48,360 bases of DNA from an uncultured Pelagibacteraceae bacterium (GCA_902580135.1 CACHJL010000005.1:1-48360), one strand, 5' to 3'. Shown: positions 35,689 through 43,372, counted from the first letter of the stretch. Numbers and translations are program-made. Notes: generated by a model from the letters alone, not told the origin.

Positions 35689-36798
35689 CTATTGTTTAGG
35701 AAAATAATCTTGCAAGTCTCCTTCTCTATAAACATCAGTTGTGCTGCAATGTAAACTTCCACCGAAGCCATAGGCTTCTCTAAAATCTATAGGCAAAACT
35801 TCCATGCCTAGTTTATCAAGTTGTTCAGCTTGATATACTTCACTTTTTTCTACACATACTGTTTTTGGATCTAAAACCAAAATATTCATTGATAACCATA
35901 TTGAATAATAAGTTAGAGGAGGAGGGGAGTTATGGGCTGGTTGTGCTGCTTCAATAATTTCCCATCCGTTATTCTCAAAAAGTTTTCTTTGTTCTTTAGG
36001 AAGTTTTCTTACAGGGTTATTTAATATTAGACCAGGTTTGATGGGGGTAAAAGTTGCATCTATATGAATAGGGTAAGGATCGCCTGGGAAATTTACAGTA
36101 TGAATACGATGATCAGGAAAATGTCTTTTTAACCAATCTATACCTTTTAAATTTGTAGTAAAACCATGTTGAACTATTAAGTCTTTTCCAAACCTTAAAA
36201 TATCAGCAGCATCAAAAAGAGGCTCTTCTTCAGTTGTTACAAAATATTTTTTTTCAGCCCATTCTAATCTTTGTTCAATACTTACTTCATCAGACAAATA
36301 ATTTTTATGATAATCCTTATCTGTCAATCTTGGTTTTGGAGCTGACTCATGTTTCATACCTGGATCTTCCACAAAGTATTGCTGTATCAATGGTCTATAA
36401 GCTAAATATTCAAACCAACGGCATCGAAAGCTCATAGTTGCTTCTAACATTTCTTTTCCAACAGTAATAATTACATCTCTTGATGGCATACATCCAAACA
36501 TGTGTTCAGCTTTCCAGTCTGGTGTAGCAATTTTTTCGTCAAATTTTAAAGGAGTTGGTCTATCAACTCTTATTCCTCTACCTTCTAATGTTTTTACAAA
36601 TTTATCTAGAAGTTCGTTTGCTTTATCTATTGAATCTTGATCTCTTCTACCATGCTTCCCTTTCATTACCGAGTCAGGAGGGATTTTTACATCCACTGCC
36701 GGCTCGGGAGCCGGTATACAACAATTATCTGCTCTTCCGACAATTACATGTTTTAAAGGATCCCATTCATTCCAACTTTGTACAATAGTTTTTTTCAT
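35689..36798 (-). CDS. Glycine amidinotransferase (GATM)-like amidinotransferase
   Basis: A 369-aa protein with strong, full-length resemblance to vertebrate L-arginine:glycine amidinotransferase: NEWDPLKHVIVGRADN, FRCRWFEYLAYRPLIQQYF, ESAPKPRLTDKDY, EEPLFDAADILRFGKD, PYPIHIDATFTPI, WLSMNILVLD. The catalytic Cys is C351 (GGSLHCSTTDV), and Asp and His of the triad are conserved in the FDAAD and HIDATF motifs. The enzyme moves the amidino group of arginine to an amine acceptor, releasing ornithine. The acceptor may be glycine, lysine or another amine. The gene is 4 bases from the dehydrogenase and 21 from the exporter. Confidence 0.92.
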   Translation of the reverse strand: MKKTIVQSWNEWDPLKHVIVGRADNCCIPAPEPAVDVKIPPDSVMKGKHGRRDQDSIDKANELLDKFVKTLEGRGIRVDRPTPLKFDEKIATPDWKAEHMFGCMPSRDVIITVGKEMLEATMSFRCRWFEYLAYRPLIQQYFVEDPGMKHESAPKPRLTDKDYHKNYLSDEVSIEQRLEWAEKKYFVTTEEEPLFDAADILRFGKDLIVQHGFTTNLKGIDWLKRHFPDHRIHTVNFPGDPYPIHIDATFTPIKPGLILNNPVRKLPKEQRKLFENNGWEIIEAAQPAHNSPPPLTYYSIWLSMNILVLDPKTVCVEKSEVYQAEQLDKLGMEVLPIDFREAYGFGGSLHCSTTDVYREGDLQDYFPKQ

Positions 36799-36802
36799 AT
36801 AA

Positions 36803-37717
36803 TTAATCTATTGGATAATCCCAAGCATCTTCTCCTATAACTTTTGATATAGCAGAAAAATCTTTGTTGTCATTACCTTCTTCGCAAAATTTATGATAGA
36901 TACTTAAGGCCATAGCACCAAGTGGGGTAGAAGCCTTTACTTGTTTTGCGCATTCATTTGCTAATTTTAAATCTTTATTCATCATTCCTGCAGAAAATCC
37001 AGGTCGATAATTGTTATTTGATGGTGTTCCTTCAATTAAACCAGGTAAAGGAGGATAAACAGATATTGGCCAGCTATTACCAGATGCATTTTTCATAATT
37101 TCATGAACTTTTTTAATATCTATGTTTAATCTTTTTGCTAACATTAAAGATTCAGATGCTGCTATCATTGTAATTCCTAAAGACATATTGTTACAAATTT
37201 TAGCACCATTTCCACTGCCGAGATCACCAGCGTGAAATATATTTTTTCCCATAATTTTTAGAAGAGGAAGGGCAAGATCAAAAGCTTCTTTGGTTCCCCC
37301 AACCATAATATTTAGAGTTGCTTTTTGTGCACCCATTACACCTCCACTTACAGGAGCATCAATAATTTTAATACCTTTTTCTGACGCCTTATTTCCTATT
37401 TCGATTGAAGTTTGAATATCAATTGTTGAACAATCAATAAGTAGACAATTTTTTGATACTTTATTTATTATACCTTTCTCTCCTAAATAAACTTCTTTTG
37501 AATTTTTGCCTTCTGGAAGCATTGTAATTACAGTTGTTATTTCTTCTGTAATTAAATCATCTAAATTTTCCACAACATCTAAATTTTTTTCTTTTGCTTT
37601 TACGATCATACTTTTTGAAACATCAAAGACTTTAACTTTTTTTCCAGATTTAACTAAATTATATGCCATCGGATTTCCCATATTTCCAACTCCGATGAAC
37701 GCAATTAGTTCAGACAT
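36803..37717 (-). CDS. mmsB: 3-hydroxyisobutyrate dehydrogenase
   Basis: A 304-aa beta-hydroxyacid dehydrogenase. FIGVGNMGNPMA is the NAD motif, DAPVSGGVMGAQKATLNIMVGG the substrate loop, GNGAKICNNMSLG holds the catalytic Lys, and YPPLPGLIEGTPSNNNYRPGF matches the segment specific to 3-hydroxyisobutyrate dehydrogenases of valine breakdown. It makes methylmalonate semialdehyde with NADH. Its place beside an amidinotransferase is unusual and could mean a related hydroxyacid substrate. AAAAGGAG precedes the ATG. Confidence 0.9.
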   Translation of the reverse strand: MSELIAFIGVGNMGNPMAYNLVKSGKKVKVFDVSKSMIVKAKEKNLDVVENLDDLITEEITTVITMLPEGKNSKEVYLGEKGIINKVSKNCLLIDCSTIDIQTSIEIGNKASEKGIKIIDAPVSGGVMGAQKATLNIMVGGTKEAFDLALPLLKIMGKNIFHAGDLGSGNGAKICNNMSLGITMIAASESLMLAKRLNIDIKKVHEIMKNASGNSWPISVYPPLPGLIEGTPSNNNYRPGFSAGMMNKDLKLANECAKQVKASTPLGAMALSIYHKFCEEGNDNKDFSAISKVIGEDAWDYPID

Positions 37718-37737
37718 ATTTTCTCCTTTTGTTAAAT

Positions 37738-38073
37738 TTAATTTACTTTACCAAGTAAATTTACAATTAAGACTCCAGCTATAATTAAAATAATTCCAAT
37801 TAAACCATATATATTTGGCATTTGATTATATTTTACAATTCCAAATATAAGTATTGATGCAACTGTAATTGCACTGTAGGTGGCATAAGCAAAACCAACT
37901 GGAATTGCAGACATACCTTTTGCTAGCGAAAACATGGTTACACACATTAAAAGTATACATGCAACAGAAGGTGTTAATTTTGAAAATCCATCAGATATTT
38001 TTGCAAAACTATTAGCAGTTATTCCACAGGTTATTGCAATTGCTAAAAAAATATATCCTGTTAACGGCTTCAT
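37738..38073 (-). CDS. SMR-family small membrane protein, first of a pair, lacking the TM1 glutamate
   Basis: A 111-aa, four-helix protein from the ATG at 38073, one base after the stop of its partner; a longer start at 38091 overlaps the partner and is less likely. The C-terminal LIGIILIIAGVLIVNLLGK is classical SMR (EmrE LICAGVLIINLL). In an ungapped alignment anchored on the conserved Pro and the K-x3-G-F, EmrE Glu14 falls on Gly17, and no acidic residue occurs in the first helix. The protein probably forms a hetero-dimer with the next gene's product and may not be a proton-coupled drug exporter. Confidence 0.85.
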   Translation of the reverse strand: MKPLTGYIFLAIAITCGITANSFAKISDGFSKLTPSVACILLMCVTMFSLAKGMSAIPVGFAYATYSAITVASILIFGIVKYNQMPNIYGLIGIILIIAGVLIVNLLGKVN

Positions 38074-38074
38074 A

Positions 38075-38410
38075 TTAATTAGCTTTTCCAAGTAAATTTA
38101 CAATTAAGACTCCAGCTATGATTAGAGCGAGACCAATTAAAGTATACATATCTGGCATTTGATTAAATTTGTACATACCAACTATAGTAGTCGCAATAAT
38201 ACATAATCCAGCAAAAGAAGCATATGTAATTCCAACCGGAATTGATTTCATTACAAGCGAAAGGGTGTACATACAGCCAACAATTGTTATTGCTGTTAAA
38301 ATACTTGGTATTAATAAAGTAAAACCTTGAGCTCCTTTAGCAAAACCATTTGAAGCTGTTCCTAAAACAACTGCAATTATTAGAATTATATAAGCTGTTA
38401 AATTACCCAT
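38075..38410 (-). CDS. SMR-family small membrane protein, second of a pair, lacking the TM1 glutamate
   Basis: Also 111 aa with four helices, sharing with its neighbour the middle SIPVGITYASFAG-type segment, FNQMPDMYTLIG and an almost identical end. The two share an uninterrupted 32-base identity (37751-37782 and 38088-38119), pointing to tandem duplication or gene conversion. The first helix, AYIILIIAVVLGTASNGFAK, has no acidic residue; EmrE Glu14 aligns with Gly17. Its start overlaps the upstream isomerase-like gene by 8 bases. Confidence 0.85.
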   Translation of the reverse strand: MGNLTAYIILIIAVVLGTASNGFAKGAQGFTLLIPSILTAITIVGCMYTLSLVMKSIPVGITYASFAGLCIIATTIVGMYKFNQMPDMYTLIGLALIIAGVLIVNLLGKAN

Positions 38411-38999
38411 TTTTTTTCGACCAAGTTATAGCATCTTCCATTCTATCATCTCCCCAGAAGATTTCACTATTAACTATGAACGTAGGGCTTCCAAAAACTT
38501 TATTATTACGTGCACTATCTGTATTTGCTAAAAATTCTTTTTTTATTTCTTCAGAACTTGCTCTTAAAATTATTTTATCTTTATCTATTTTAAGCTCAGA
38601 ACATATTTCAGAAATATTAGGTTCAGTTGCAGGTTCTTTTTTTTCTTGAAACCATCTTTTATAAGTAAGTCTTACATAATCAATTCCCCAACCTTCTTTT
38701 AAACCAAGTATTGCAAGTTTATTTGCTAAATCAAATTGAGTTAACGGGTAGGGCACAGGAGTTTTTGCAGAAAAACCATATCCTTCGGCTCTTCTTTCAA
38801 TATCTCTCCACATATAATCAACTTTGTTTTTTTTATCATCAGGAAAAGGATGGTTATTCATTTCATTCATTATTATTCTTACACTGAATGGTTTCCAATT
38901 AAATTTTACCTGATGTTTTTTTTCAACATCTAAAATTCTTGTTACAGAAAGATATGTGTATGTGCTTCCAATAGAAAAATAAAAATCTATATTACTCAT
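38403..38999 (-). CDS. 2-hydroxychromene-2-carboxylate isomerase/DsbA-fold protein
   Basis: A 198-aa DsbA-like protein of the HCCA-isomerase (NahD) type: DFYFSIGSTYTYLSV at the N terminus, with the Ser position used by these GST-kappa-like enzymes, VKFNWKPFSV and the cis-Pro loop FGSPTFIVNSEIFWGDDRME. These isomerases use glutathione in aromatic breakdown, and several homologues have other, unknown roles. It heads the operon that continues through the SMR pair, dehydrogenase, amidinotransferase, exporter and oxygenase. Confidence 0.87.
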   Translation of the reverse strand: MSNIDFYFSIGSTYTYLSVTRILDVEKKHQVKFNWKPFSVRIIMNEMNNHPFPDDKKNKVDYMWRDIERRAEGYGFSAKTPVPYPLTQFDLANKLAILGLKEGWGIDYVRLTYKRWFQEKKEPATEPNISEICSELKIDKDKIILRASSEEIKKEFLANTDSARNNKVFGSPTFIVNSEIFWGDDRMEDAITWSKKNG

Positions 39000-39021
39000 A
39001 TTTCAATCCTTTCTTATTTAA

Positions 39022-39123
39022 TTAAATTAAACCAATATCATTTTTATAAAAGTATACCGCTAGAAACAAAACTATAAGAACATAAATTACTGCGTAAATT
39101 GTATATTTGATATATTTTTTCAC
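39022..39123 (-). CDS. Small single-span membrane protein (33 aa)
   Basis: GTG at 39123 begins immediately after the stop of the VOC-family gene. The frame reads MKKYIKYTIYAVIYVLIVLF and then LAVYFYKNDIGLI, ending in TAA: three early lysines, one hydrophobic span and a short polar tail. Position and composition suggest a real small membrane protein of the cupredoxin/TPR/VOC group. There is no independent Shine-Dalgarno, but translational coupling needs none. No known family is recognised. Confidence 0.45.
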   Translation of the reverse strand: MKKYIKYTIYAVIYVLIVLFLAVYFYKNDIGLI

Positions 39124-39510
39124 TTAACTTGAAATACATTTTGCGGTTATCTTATTGCCATCCAGATCACGAACATAACCATAGTAATTTCCATCAGATC
39201 TTAATCCAGGAGCTCCTTCATCAACTGCTCCGTTTTCTAAGGCAGTTGTATGAAATTTATTTACTGCATCTTTGGTTTCAGCCAATAATGCAACCATAGT
39301 GCCATTTCCAACTGTCGCTGTCTTTTTATTATAAGGTTTTGTTATATAAAAATTAACTTCACCTGGCTCACTTGAATCACCATAACCTACATATCTTTCT
39401 GTTGTGGTAATTTTTTTTAATCCAAGATGTACAAATATAGCATCATAAAACTTAGTTGATTTTTCAAGGTCATTTGTACCTACCATTACAAAACTAATTA
39501 TTTTATTCAT
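39124..39510 (-). CDS. VOC-family (glyoxalase/bleomycin-resistance fold) protein
   Basis: A 128-aa protein with the paired beta-alpha-beta-beta-beta units of the VOC superfamily: SFVMVGTNDLEKSTKFYDAIF at the start, GNGTMVALLAETKDAVNKFH in the middle and a DGNYYGYVRDLDGNKITAKC ending with the usual acidic metal ligand region. Function is unknown; members bind metals and small molecules. It overlaps the TPR gene by 4 bases. Confidence 0.88.
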   Translation of the reverse strand: MNKIISFVMVGTNDLEKSTKFYDAIFVHLGLKKITTTERYVGYGDSSEPGEVNFYITKPYNKKTATVGNGTMVALLAETKDAVNKFHTTALENGAVDEGAPGLRSDGNYYGYVRDLDGNKITAKCISS

Positions 39511-40058
39511 ACACTTTCATTCCTTATTAATGTTTTTAATTTTTCAATCATTATAACAGGAGATTTCATAGCAGGATATATTTTGTGCGCTTTAATATAA
39601 CTATCTATGGCAATTTGATAATTTTTTAATGCAAGTTGGACAAGACCTTGACCAGAAAGTGCTCCAAAATGTCTCTCTTCTAAACTAAGAACTATATCGA
39701 TATCATTTTGTGAAAGTTCATAATTTCCCATTAAATATAAGACGGTTGCTCTTTTGTTCCAAGCTTCAGCCCAATTTGGATCTAATTCAATTGCTTTAGA
39801 AAATATTTCATGTGCACTAGTTAATTGATTTTGAGACATATAATATGAACCTTCTGCAAGAAGATCTGTTAAAATTCGTTCAGATGGGTGAGTGGTCCAA
39901 AGTTTCCATATTTTACTTTCTATTTCTGAAGCAATAATAATATTTTGCTCCGTTTTTAATTTTAAAAATAATTCATTTAGTTGATCTATATTTTTTTCTG
40001 AATTCGCTGGAAAGTTTATTAGTAGAAAAAAAGTTATAAAGTATAAAAATTTTTTCAC
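39507..40058 (-). CDS. Exported TPR-repeat protein
   Basis: A 183-aa protein with signal peptide (about 1-20, ending PANS) and TPR repeats in the C-terminal half: HEIFSKAIELDPNWAEAWNKRATVLYLMGNY, then NDIDIVLSLEERHFGALSGQGLVQLALKNY and a third with AHKIYPAM. It probably acts in the periplasm as a scaffold. It follows the cupredoxin gene after one base, so both likely work in the same compartment. Confidence 0.87.
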   Translation of the reverse strand: MKKFLYFITFFLLINFPANSEKNIDQLNELFLKLKTEQNIIIASEIESKIWKLWTTHPSERILTDLLAEGSYYMSQNQLTSAHEIFSKAIELDPNWAEAWNKRATVLYLMGNYELSQNDIDIVLSLEERHFGALSGQGLVQLALKNYQIAIDSYIKAHKIYPAMKSPVIMIEKLKTLIRNESV

Positions 40059-40059
40059 T

Positions 40060-40575
40060 TTACTTAGTTATAATTTTGCCCACCATTCCAGATTCATAGT
40101 GTCCAGGTATATTACAAGCCATTTCTAATTCTGTACTTTTAGAAAATTTCCAAATAATTTCGCCTTGAGCTTGTGGTTCTAACATAATGCTGTTCGAATG
40201 AGAGTGCCCTAACGAATGGTCTTTTTTAGACATTTCTTTCATTTTTTTCTTATCAATTTTATCAAATGAAATTATTTCATGATCAATTAATTTTTGCATC
40301 TCTGGTTGATGTTTTATATGCATTTCTTTAGTACCAATATTATATTCATGAACCATTTCTCCAAGGTTAGTAATCACAAATTTAATTGTTTCACCCTTTT
40401 TAACGGAAATTAAATTCGGCTCATAATAGTTATCGTACATTTTAATTTTTATTACTCTATCAACTTTTTTTGGATCACCTTTTTCACCAATAGATTTTGT
40501 TGAAGATGCAACCAAATTACAAGGGTAGATAAATATAAAAAACGTTAAAATAAAACTTAAAATTTTATTCATCAT
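40060..40575 (-). CDS. Exported cupredoxin with Met/His-rich insert
   Basis: A 171-aa periplasmic protein with a signal peptide (about 1-23). The cupredoxin fold is shown by IKIKMYDNYYEPNLISVKKGETIKFVITN. Type 1 copper ligands are H76 (MVHEYNIG), C154, H159 and M164 (ACNIPGHYESGM). Between the first His and the Cys lies an insert (about 82-130) with many Met and His (residues include M85, H86, H89, M93, H120, H124, H126), which resembles copper-delivery proteins rather than simple electron carriers. The TPR gene follows directly. Periplasmic copper handling is inferred. Confidence 0.88.
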   Translation of the reverse strand: MMNKILSFILTFFIFIYPCNLVASSTKSIGEKGDPKKVDRVIKIKMYDNYYEPNLISVKKGETIKFVITNLGEMVHEYNIGTKEMHIKHQPEMQKLIDHEIISFDKIDKKKMKEMSKKDHSLGHSHSNSIMLEPQAQGEIIWKFSKSTELEMACNIPGHYESGMVGKIITK

Positions 40576-40578
40576 AGA

Positions 40579-40653
40579 TCAGACGCTCTCACTATTGCCA
40601 ATTTTAAAAGTCGTACCCCATGGTGTTAGGAATGATTCAATTATTATTGACAT
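40579..40653 (-). CDS. Candidate 24-aa leader peptide ahead of the cupredoxin gene
   Basis: An ATG at 40653 opens a short frame reading MSIIIESFLTPWGTTFKIG then NSESV and ending in TGA, three bases before the cupredoxin ATG. It fills the 85-base gap between two operon genes. No Shine-Dalgarno is visible and no family is recognised. It could be a small protein, a regulatory leader peptide or chance. Confidence 0.25.
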   Translation of the reverse strand: MSIIIESFLTPWGTTFKIGNSESV

Positions 40654-40660
40654 ATTAAAT

Positions 40661-40981
40661 TTATTTAGGCATTGGTGTAGCGCCAGTCTCTAAACTTGTG
40701 ATTTTTCCATCTTTGTATTTATAGACCGCCATTACTGCTTCAACATTTCCATCATCAAATGTAACGAATGCATGATGTATGCCAACTTCATCATTCTCAT
40801 AAACCACTCTTGTCTTATCTTGTTTAATGTCACCACTCATCGCCCATTTAATTACATCACCTTTGCTTAATGTGTTACCAGATTTATGCATTGTAAATTT
40901 AAAATCATCATGCAAAAGTTCATTCATAGCTGCTTCATCTTTGTTTTTCATTGCAGCGCTGTATTTTTCTAATATAGACAT
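40661..40981 (-). CDS. NTF2/SnoaL-like small protein
   Basis: A 106-aa NTF2-fold protein: EKYSAAMKNKDEAAMNELLHDDFKFTMHKSG is the helical opening, followed by strands VGIHHAFVTFDDGNVEAVMAVYKYKDGKI. The pocket of this fold binds or converts small molecules. It is the last of five small genes, one base after the DUF1330 gene. A second NTF2-like gene starts the cassette at 42277. Confidence 0.83.
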   Translation of the reverse strand: MSILEKYSAAMKNKDEAAMNELLHDDFKFTMHKSGNTLSKGDVIKWAMSGDIKQDKTRVVYENDEVGIHHAFVTFDDGNVEAVMAVYKYKDGKITSLETGATPMPK

Positions 40982-40982
40982 T

Positions 40983-41270
40983 TTATACTCCTTTAATTAT
41001 TATTTGATTTGTGTCTGCGTTATCCAATCTTATTTGTCTAACAGGTTTATACTCTTCAGAGTTATACCACTCTAAAGCTTTTTCATAAGAAGGAAATTTA
41101 ATAACAATGTTTCTAGAGTTTTTCCATTCACCTTCAACATGACTAAACTCACCTCCTCTTACTAAAAACTCTCCTTCAAATTTTGCAACAATATCTGTAA
41201 CTTTTGCTAAATATTCTTTGTAATTCTCAGGATTATTAACTTCAATTTGAGCAATCGCATAACCAGACAT
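40983..41270 (-). CDS. DUF1330 family protein (ferredoxin-like dimeric barrel)
   Basis: A 95-aa protein of the DUF1330 family: GYAIAQIEVNNPENYKEYL, FLVRGGEFSHVEGEW, NIVIKFPSYEKALEWYNSEEYKPVRQIR are its conserved segments. These proteins form dimeric alpha/beta barrels of unknown function. It lies between the GYD-domain gene (3-base gap) and the NTF2-like gene (1-base gap). Confidence 0.92.
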   Translation of the reverse strand: MSGYAIAQIEVNNPENYKEYLAKVTDIVAKFEGEFLVRGGEFSHVEGEWKNSRNIVIKFPSYEKALEWYNSEEYKPVRQIRLDNADTNQIIIKGV

Positions 41271-41273
41271 AAT

Positions 41274-41597
41274 TTACTCAGCAGGTATTACCACACTTTT
41301 AGAACCATCTGCAGCTTTTGTGAAGGCTTTATTGTAATCAATAACTTCATGTATCATTAGATCATCCATGAGTCCCGAATTTATAAAAGCAACTTTCATT
41401 CCAACAACTGTTTCAGCATCTCCTTCTACACAACAGACTACATCAAAACGTCCACGAACCCATTCGTAACTAATCATTTTTCCACCGATGGCTTCAATAA
41501 CTTTTTTTGTTGATGCATGTCTATCCGCAGATGGATCTTTTTGCATTCTTTTTAAAAGTTCTTTGCTTACTTTTCCGATTACATAATATTTTGCCAT
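41274..41597 (-). CDS. GYD-domain protein
   Basis: A 107-aa protein with the GYD-domain pattern: KYYVIGKVSKELLKRM at the start, VIEAIGGKMISYEWVRGRFDVVCCVEGDAETVVGM in the middle, where the family has a G-R-Y/F-D turn. It is another ferredoxin-like dimeric barrel of unknown function. It starts one base after the gene at 41599. Confidence 0.85.
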   Translation of the reverse strand: MAKYYVIGKVSKELLKRMQKDPSADRHASTKKVIEAIGGKMISYEWVRGRFDVVCCVEGDAETVVGMKVAFINSGLMDDLMIHEVIDYNKAFTKAADGSKSVVIPAE

Positions 41598-41598
41598 T

Positions 41599-41889
41599 TT
41601 AGATATCCACTTTAGTTAATTCCCAAACATGCATCTTATTCACACACTCATCATAAATTGGTTTTCCAATTGGATTTGTTCCAGATACCATCTCTTTCAT
41701 TTTTTCCATATTATGAACAAATACCTTAAACATAACACCGCTTTTATCTGGCTTTACTGCTCCTATAGTTTTTTCTGGATGAGCTGCTGATTTTCTTACA
41801 CTCATTCCTTCATCTGATTGCATCCATCCCATAAATTTTTCAAGCTTTCCTTCTTTCAAATCTACGATCACTAAAACTTCTTTATCCAT
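41599..41889 (-). CDS. Small protein of unknown function, probably ferredoxin-like
   Basis: A 96-aa protein that I cannot place in a named family. The order of predicted elements (EVLVIVDLKEGKLEKFMGWM; GVMFKVFVHNMEKMKEMVSG; MHVWELTKVDI) is beta-alpha-beta-beta-alpha-beta, as in the dimeric alpha/beta barrels encoded next to it. It is Met-rich (nine Met). It follows the first NTF2-like gene after 13 bases. Confidence 0.75.
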   Translation of the reverse strand: MDKEVLVIVDLKEGKLEKFMGWMQSDEGMSVRKSAAHPEKTIGAVKPDKSGVMFKVFVHNMEKMKEMVSGTNPIGKPIYDECVNKMHVWELTKVDI

Positions 41890-41902
41890 TATTTCCTCCC
41901 TG

Positions 41903-42277
41903 TTATTTTTTTATAGCATTATACATGCTTAGAGTATCATCGAAAGCCATAAACATAGACATTTTTCCATCTTTTATCTCAAAGTAATGACCGAATATAG
42001 TTTCCATACCATCAGCAGTTGCTTTACATTTAGCAAATACTTTATCTCCTTCTGCAATCATAAACTCAGGGGTTACAGAAAAATTACTCCATTGTTGAGG
42101 TATTAAAGACATTGTTTTCATCATTGCTTCTTTACCTTTGTGAGTTCCTGACATTGGATGTTTGTCACCTGGATAAACCCAAGTTATTTCATCGTGAACT
42201 ATTTCATTAAAGAAAGTTTCCATGTCTCCCTTGCCAAATAATTCATAACCTCTTTTTACAAGTTCTTTTGCGTCCAT
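41903..42277 (-). CDS. NTF2/SnoaL-like protein, first gene of the small-protein cassette
   Basis: A 124-aa NTF2-like protein: VKRGYELFGKGDMETFFNEIVHDEITWVYPGD, HPMSGTHKGKEAMMKTM and FAKCKATADGMETIFGHYFEIKDGKM match SnoaL-type ketosteroid-isomerase-like proteins. A polar pocket is expected but the substrate is unknown. AAGGA lies seven bases ahead of the ATG, making this the likely operon start; the 93-base gap to cysK should hold the promoter. Confidence 0.87.
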   Translation of the reverse strand: MDAKELVKRGYELFGKGDMETFFNEIVHDEITWVYPGDKHPMSGTHKGKEAMMKTMSLIPQQWSNFSVTPEFMIAEGDKVFAKCKATADGMETIFGHYFEIKDGKMSMFMAFDDTLSMYNAIKK

Positions 42278-42370
42278 TTTTGTTCCTTTATTTGATTATT
42301 AATTTTGCATTAAATTTAAAATATTCTAACAAATGAATGTAACGATATTATTACAATGCAGATATGCGCC

Positions 42371-43372
42371 TTAAATCCAATTGGGAAAGGGAAGACCTTT
42401 TTCTTTTAAAAAAGCTTTATTGAACAGCTTTGAGTTGTATTTGTCAGATTTATCACAAAGAATTGTAATAATTGTTTTTCCTGGACCAAGTTCTTTACCC
42501 AATCTTATAGCTCCAGCAATATTTACTCCACAACTTGTTCCTAAACTTAATCCTTCATTTTGAATTAAATCATAAATTATAGGCAAAGACTCATGATCAC
42601 TTATTGAAAATGCGCCATCTATTTTAGCTTCTGCAAAATTAGCTGTTATTCTACTAGATCCAATACCTTCCGTTATTGAACCACCCTCTGACTTTAGTTC
42701 TCCGTTTTCTATATAATTATAAAGAGCAGAACCTGTTGGGTCTGATAAATAAATTTTAATATTTTTATTTTTCTCTTTTAGATAACTGCTGGTTCCACTA
42801 ATTGTACCTCCAGTTCCCGAAGAACAGATAAAACCGTCTATTTTGCCATTTGTTTGATCCCAAATTTCAGGTCCAGTTGTTTCATAGTGACCTTTGGCAT
42901 TAGCAGTGTTATCAAATTGATTAGCCCAAACTACGCCGTGATTATTTGAACTTTTAAGTTCTTCAGCTAATCTTCCAGCAAACTTAACGTAATTACCATC
43001 ATCTTTATAAGGTTTTGGTGGTACCAATCTTAAATCTGCACCAATATTTCTTAAAGTATCTTTTTTTTCTTGGGTTTGGTTATCATTCATTACTATTACA
43101 GTTTTATAACCAAGAGAATTTCCTATTAAGCACAAACCAATTCCAGTATTACCTGCTGTTCCTTCAACTATTGTTCCTCCTTTAGAAATTAATTTTTTTT
43201 CTTCAGCATCTTTTATTAAAGCAAGAGCTGCTCTATCTTTTACTGATCCACCAGGATTTAAGTATTCAGCTTTTCCATAAATATTACATCCTGTAATCTC
43301 TGACGCAGCTTTAAGCTTTATAAGAGGAGTATTTCCTATCGACTGAATAAAACTATCGCTGTAATTTTTCAT
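42371..43372 (-). CDS. cysK: Cysteine synthase A (O-acetylserine sulfhydrylase)
   Basis: A 333-aa PLP enzyme: SIGNTPLIKL at the start, GGSVKDRAALALI with the PLP-binding Lys, EGTAGNTGIGLC the substrate loop and SSGTGGTISGTSSYL the phosphate-binding loop. It makes cysteine from O-acetylserine and sulfide. A C-terminal ~30 residues (SKLFNKAFLKEKGLPFPNWI) resembles the longer group of cysteine synthases. It overlaps the cysE stop by one base, forming a cysE-cysK unit. Confidence 0.92.
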   Translation of the reverse strand: MKNYSDSFIQSIGNTPLIKLKAASEITGCNIYGKAEYLNPGGSVKDRAALALIKDAEEKKLISKGGTIVEGTAGNTGIGLCLIGNSLGYKTVIVMNDNQTQEKKDTLRNIGADLRLVPPKPYKDDGNYVKFAGRLAEELKSSNNHGVVWANQFDNTANAKGHYETTGPEIWDQTNGKIDGFICSSGTGGTISGTSSYLKEKNKNIKIYLSDPTGSALYNYIENGELKSEGGSITEGIGSSRITANFAEAKIDGAFSISDHESLPIIYDLIQNEGLSLGTSCGVNIAGAIRLGKELGPGKTIITILCDKSDKYNSKLFNKAFLKEKGLPFPNWI

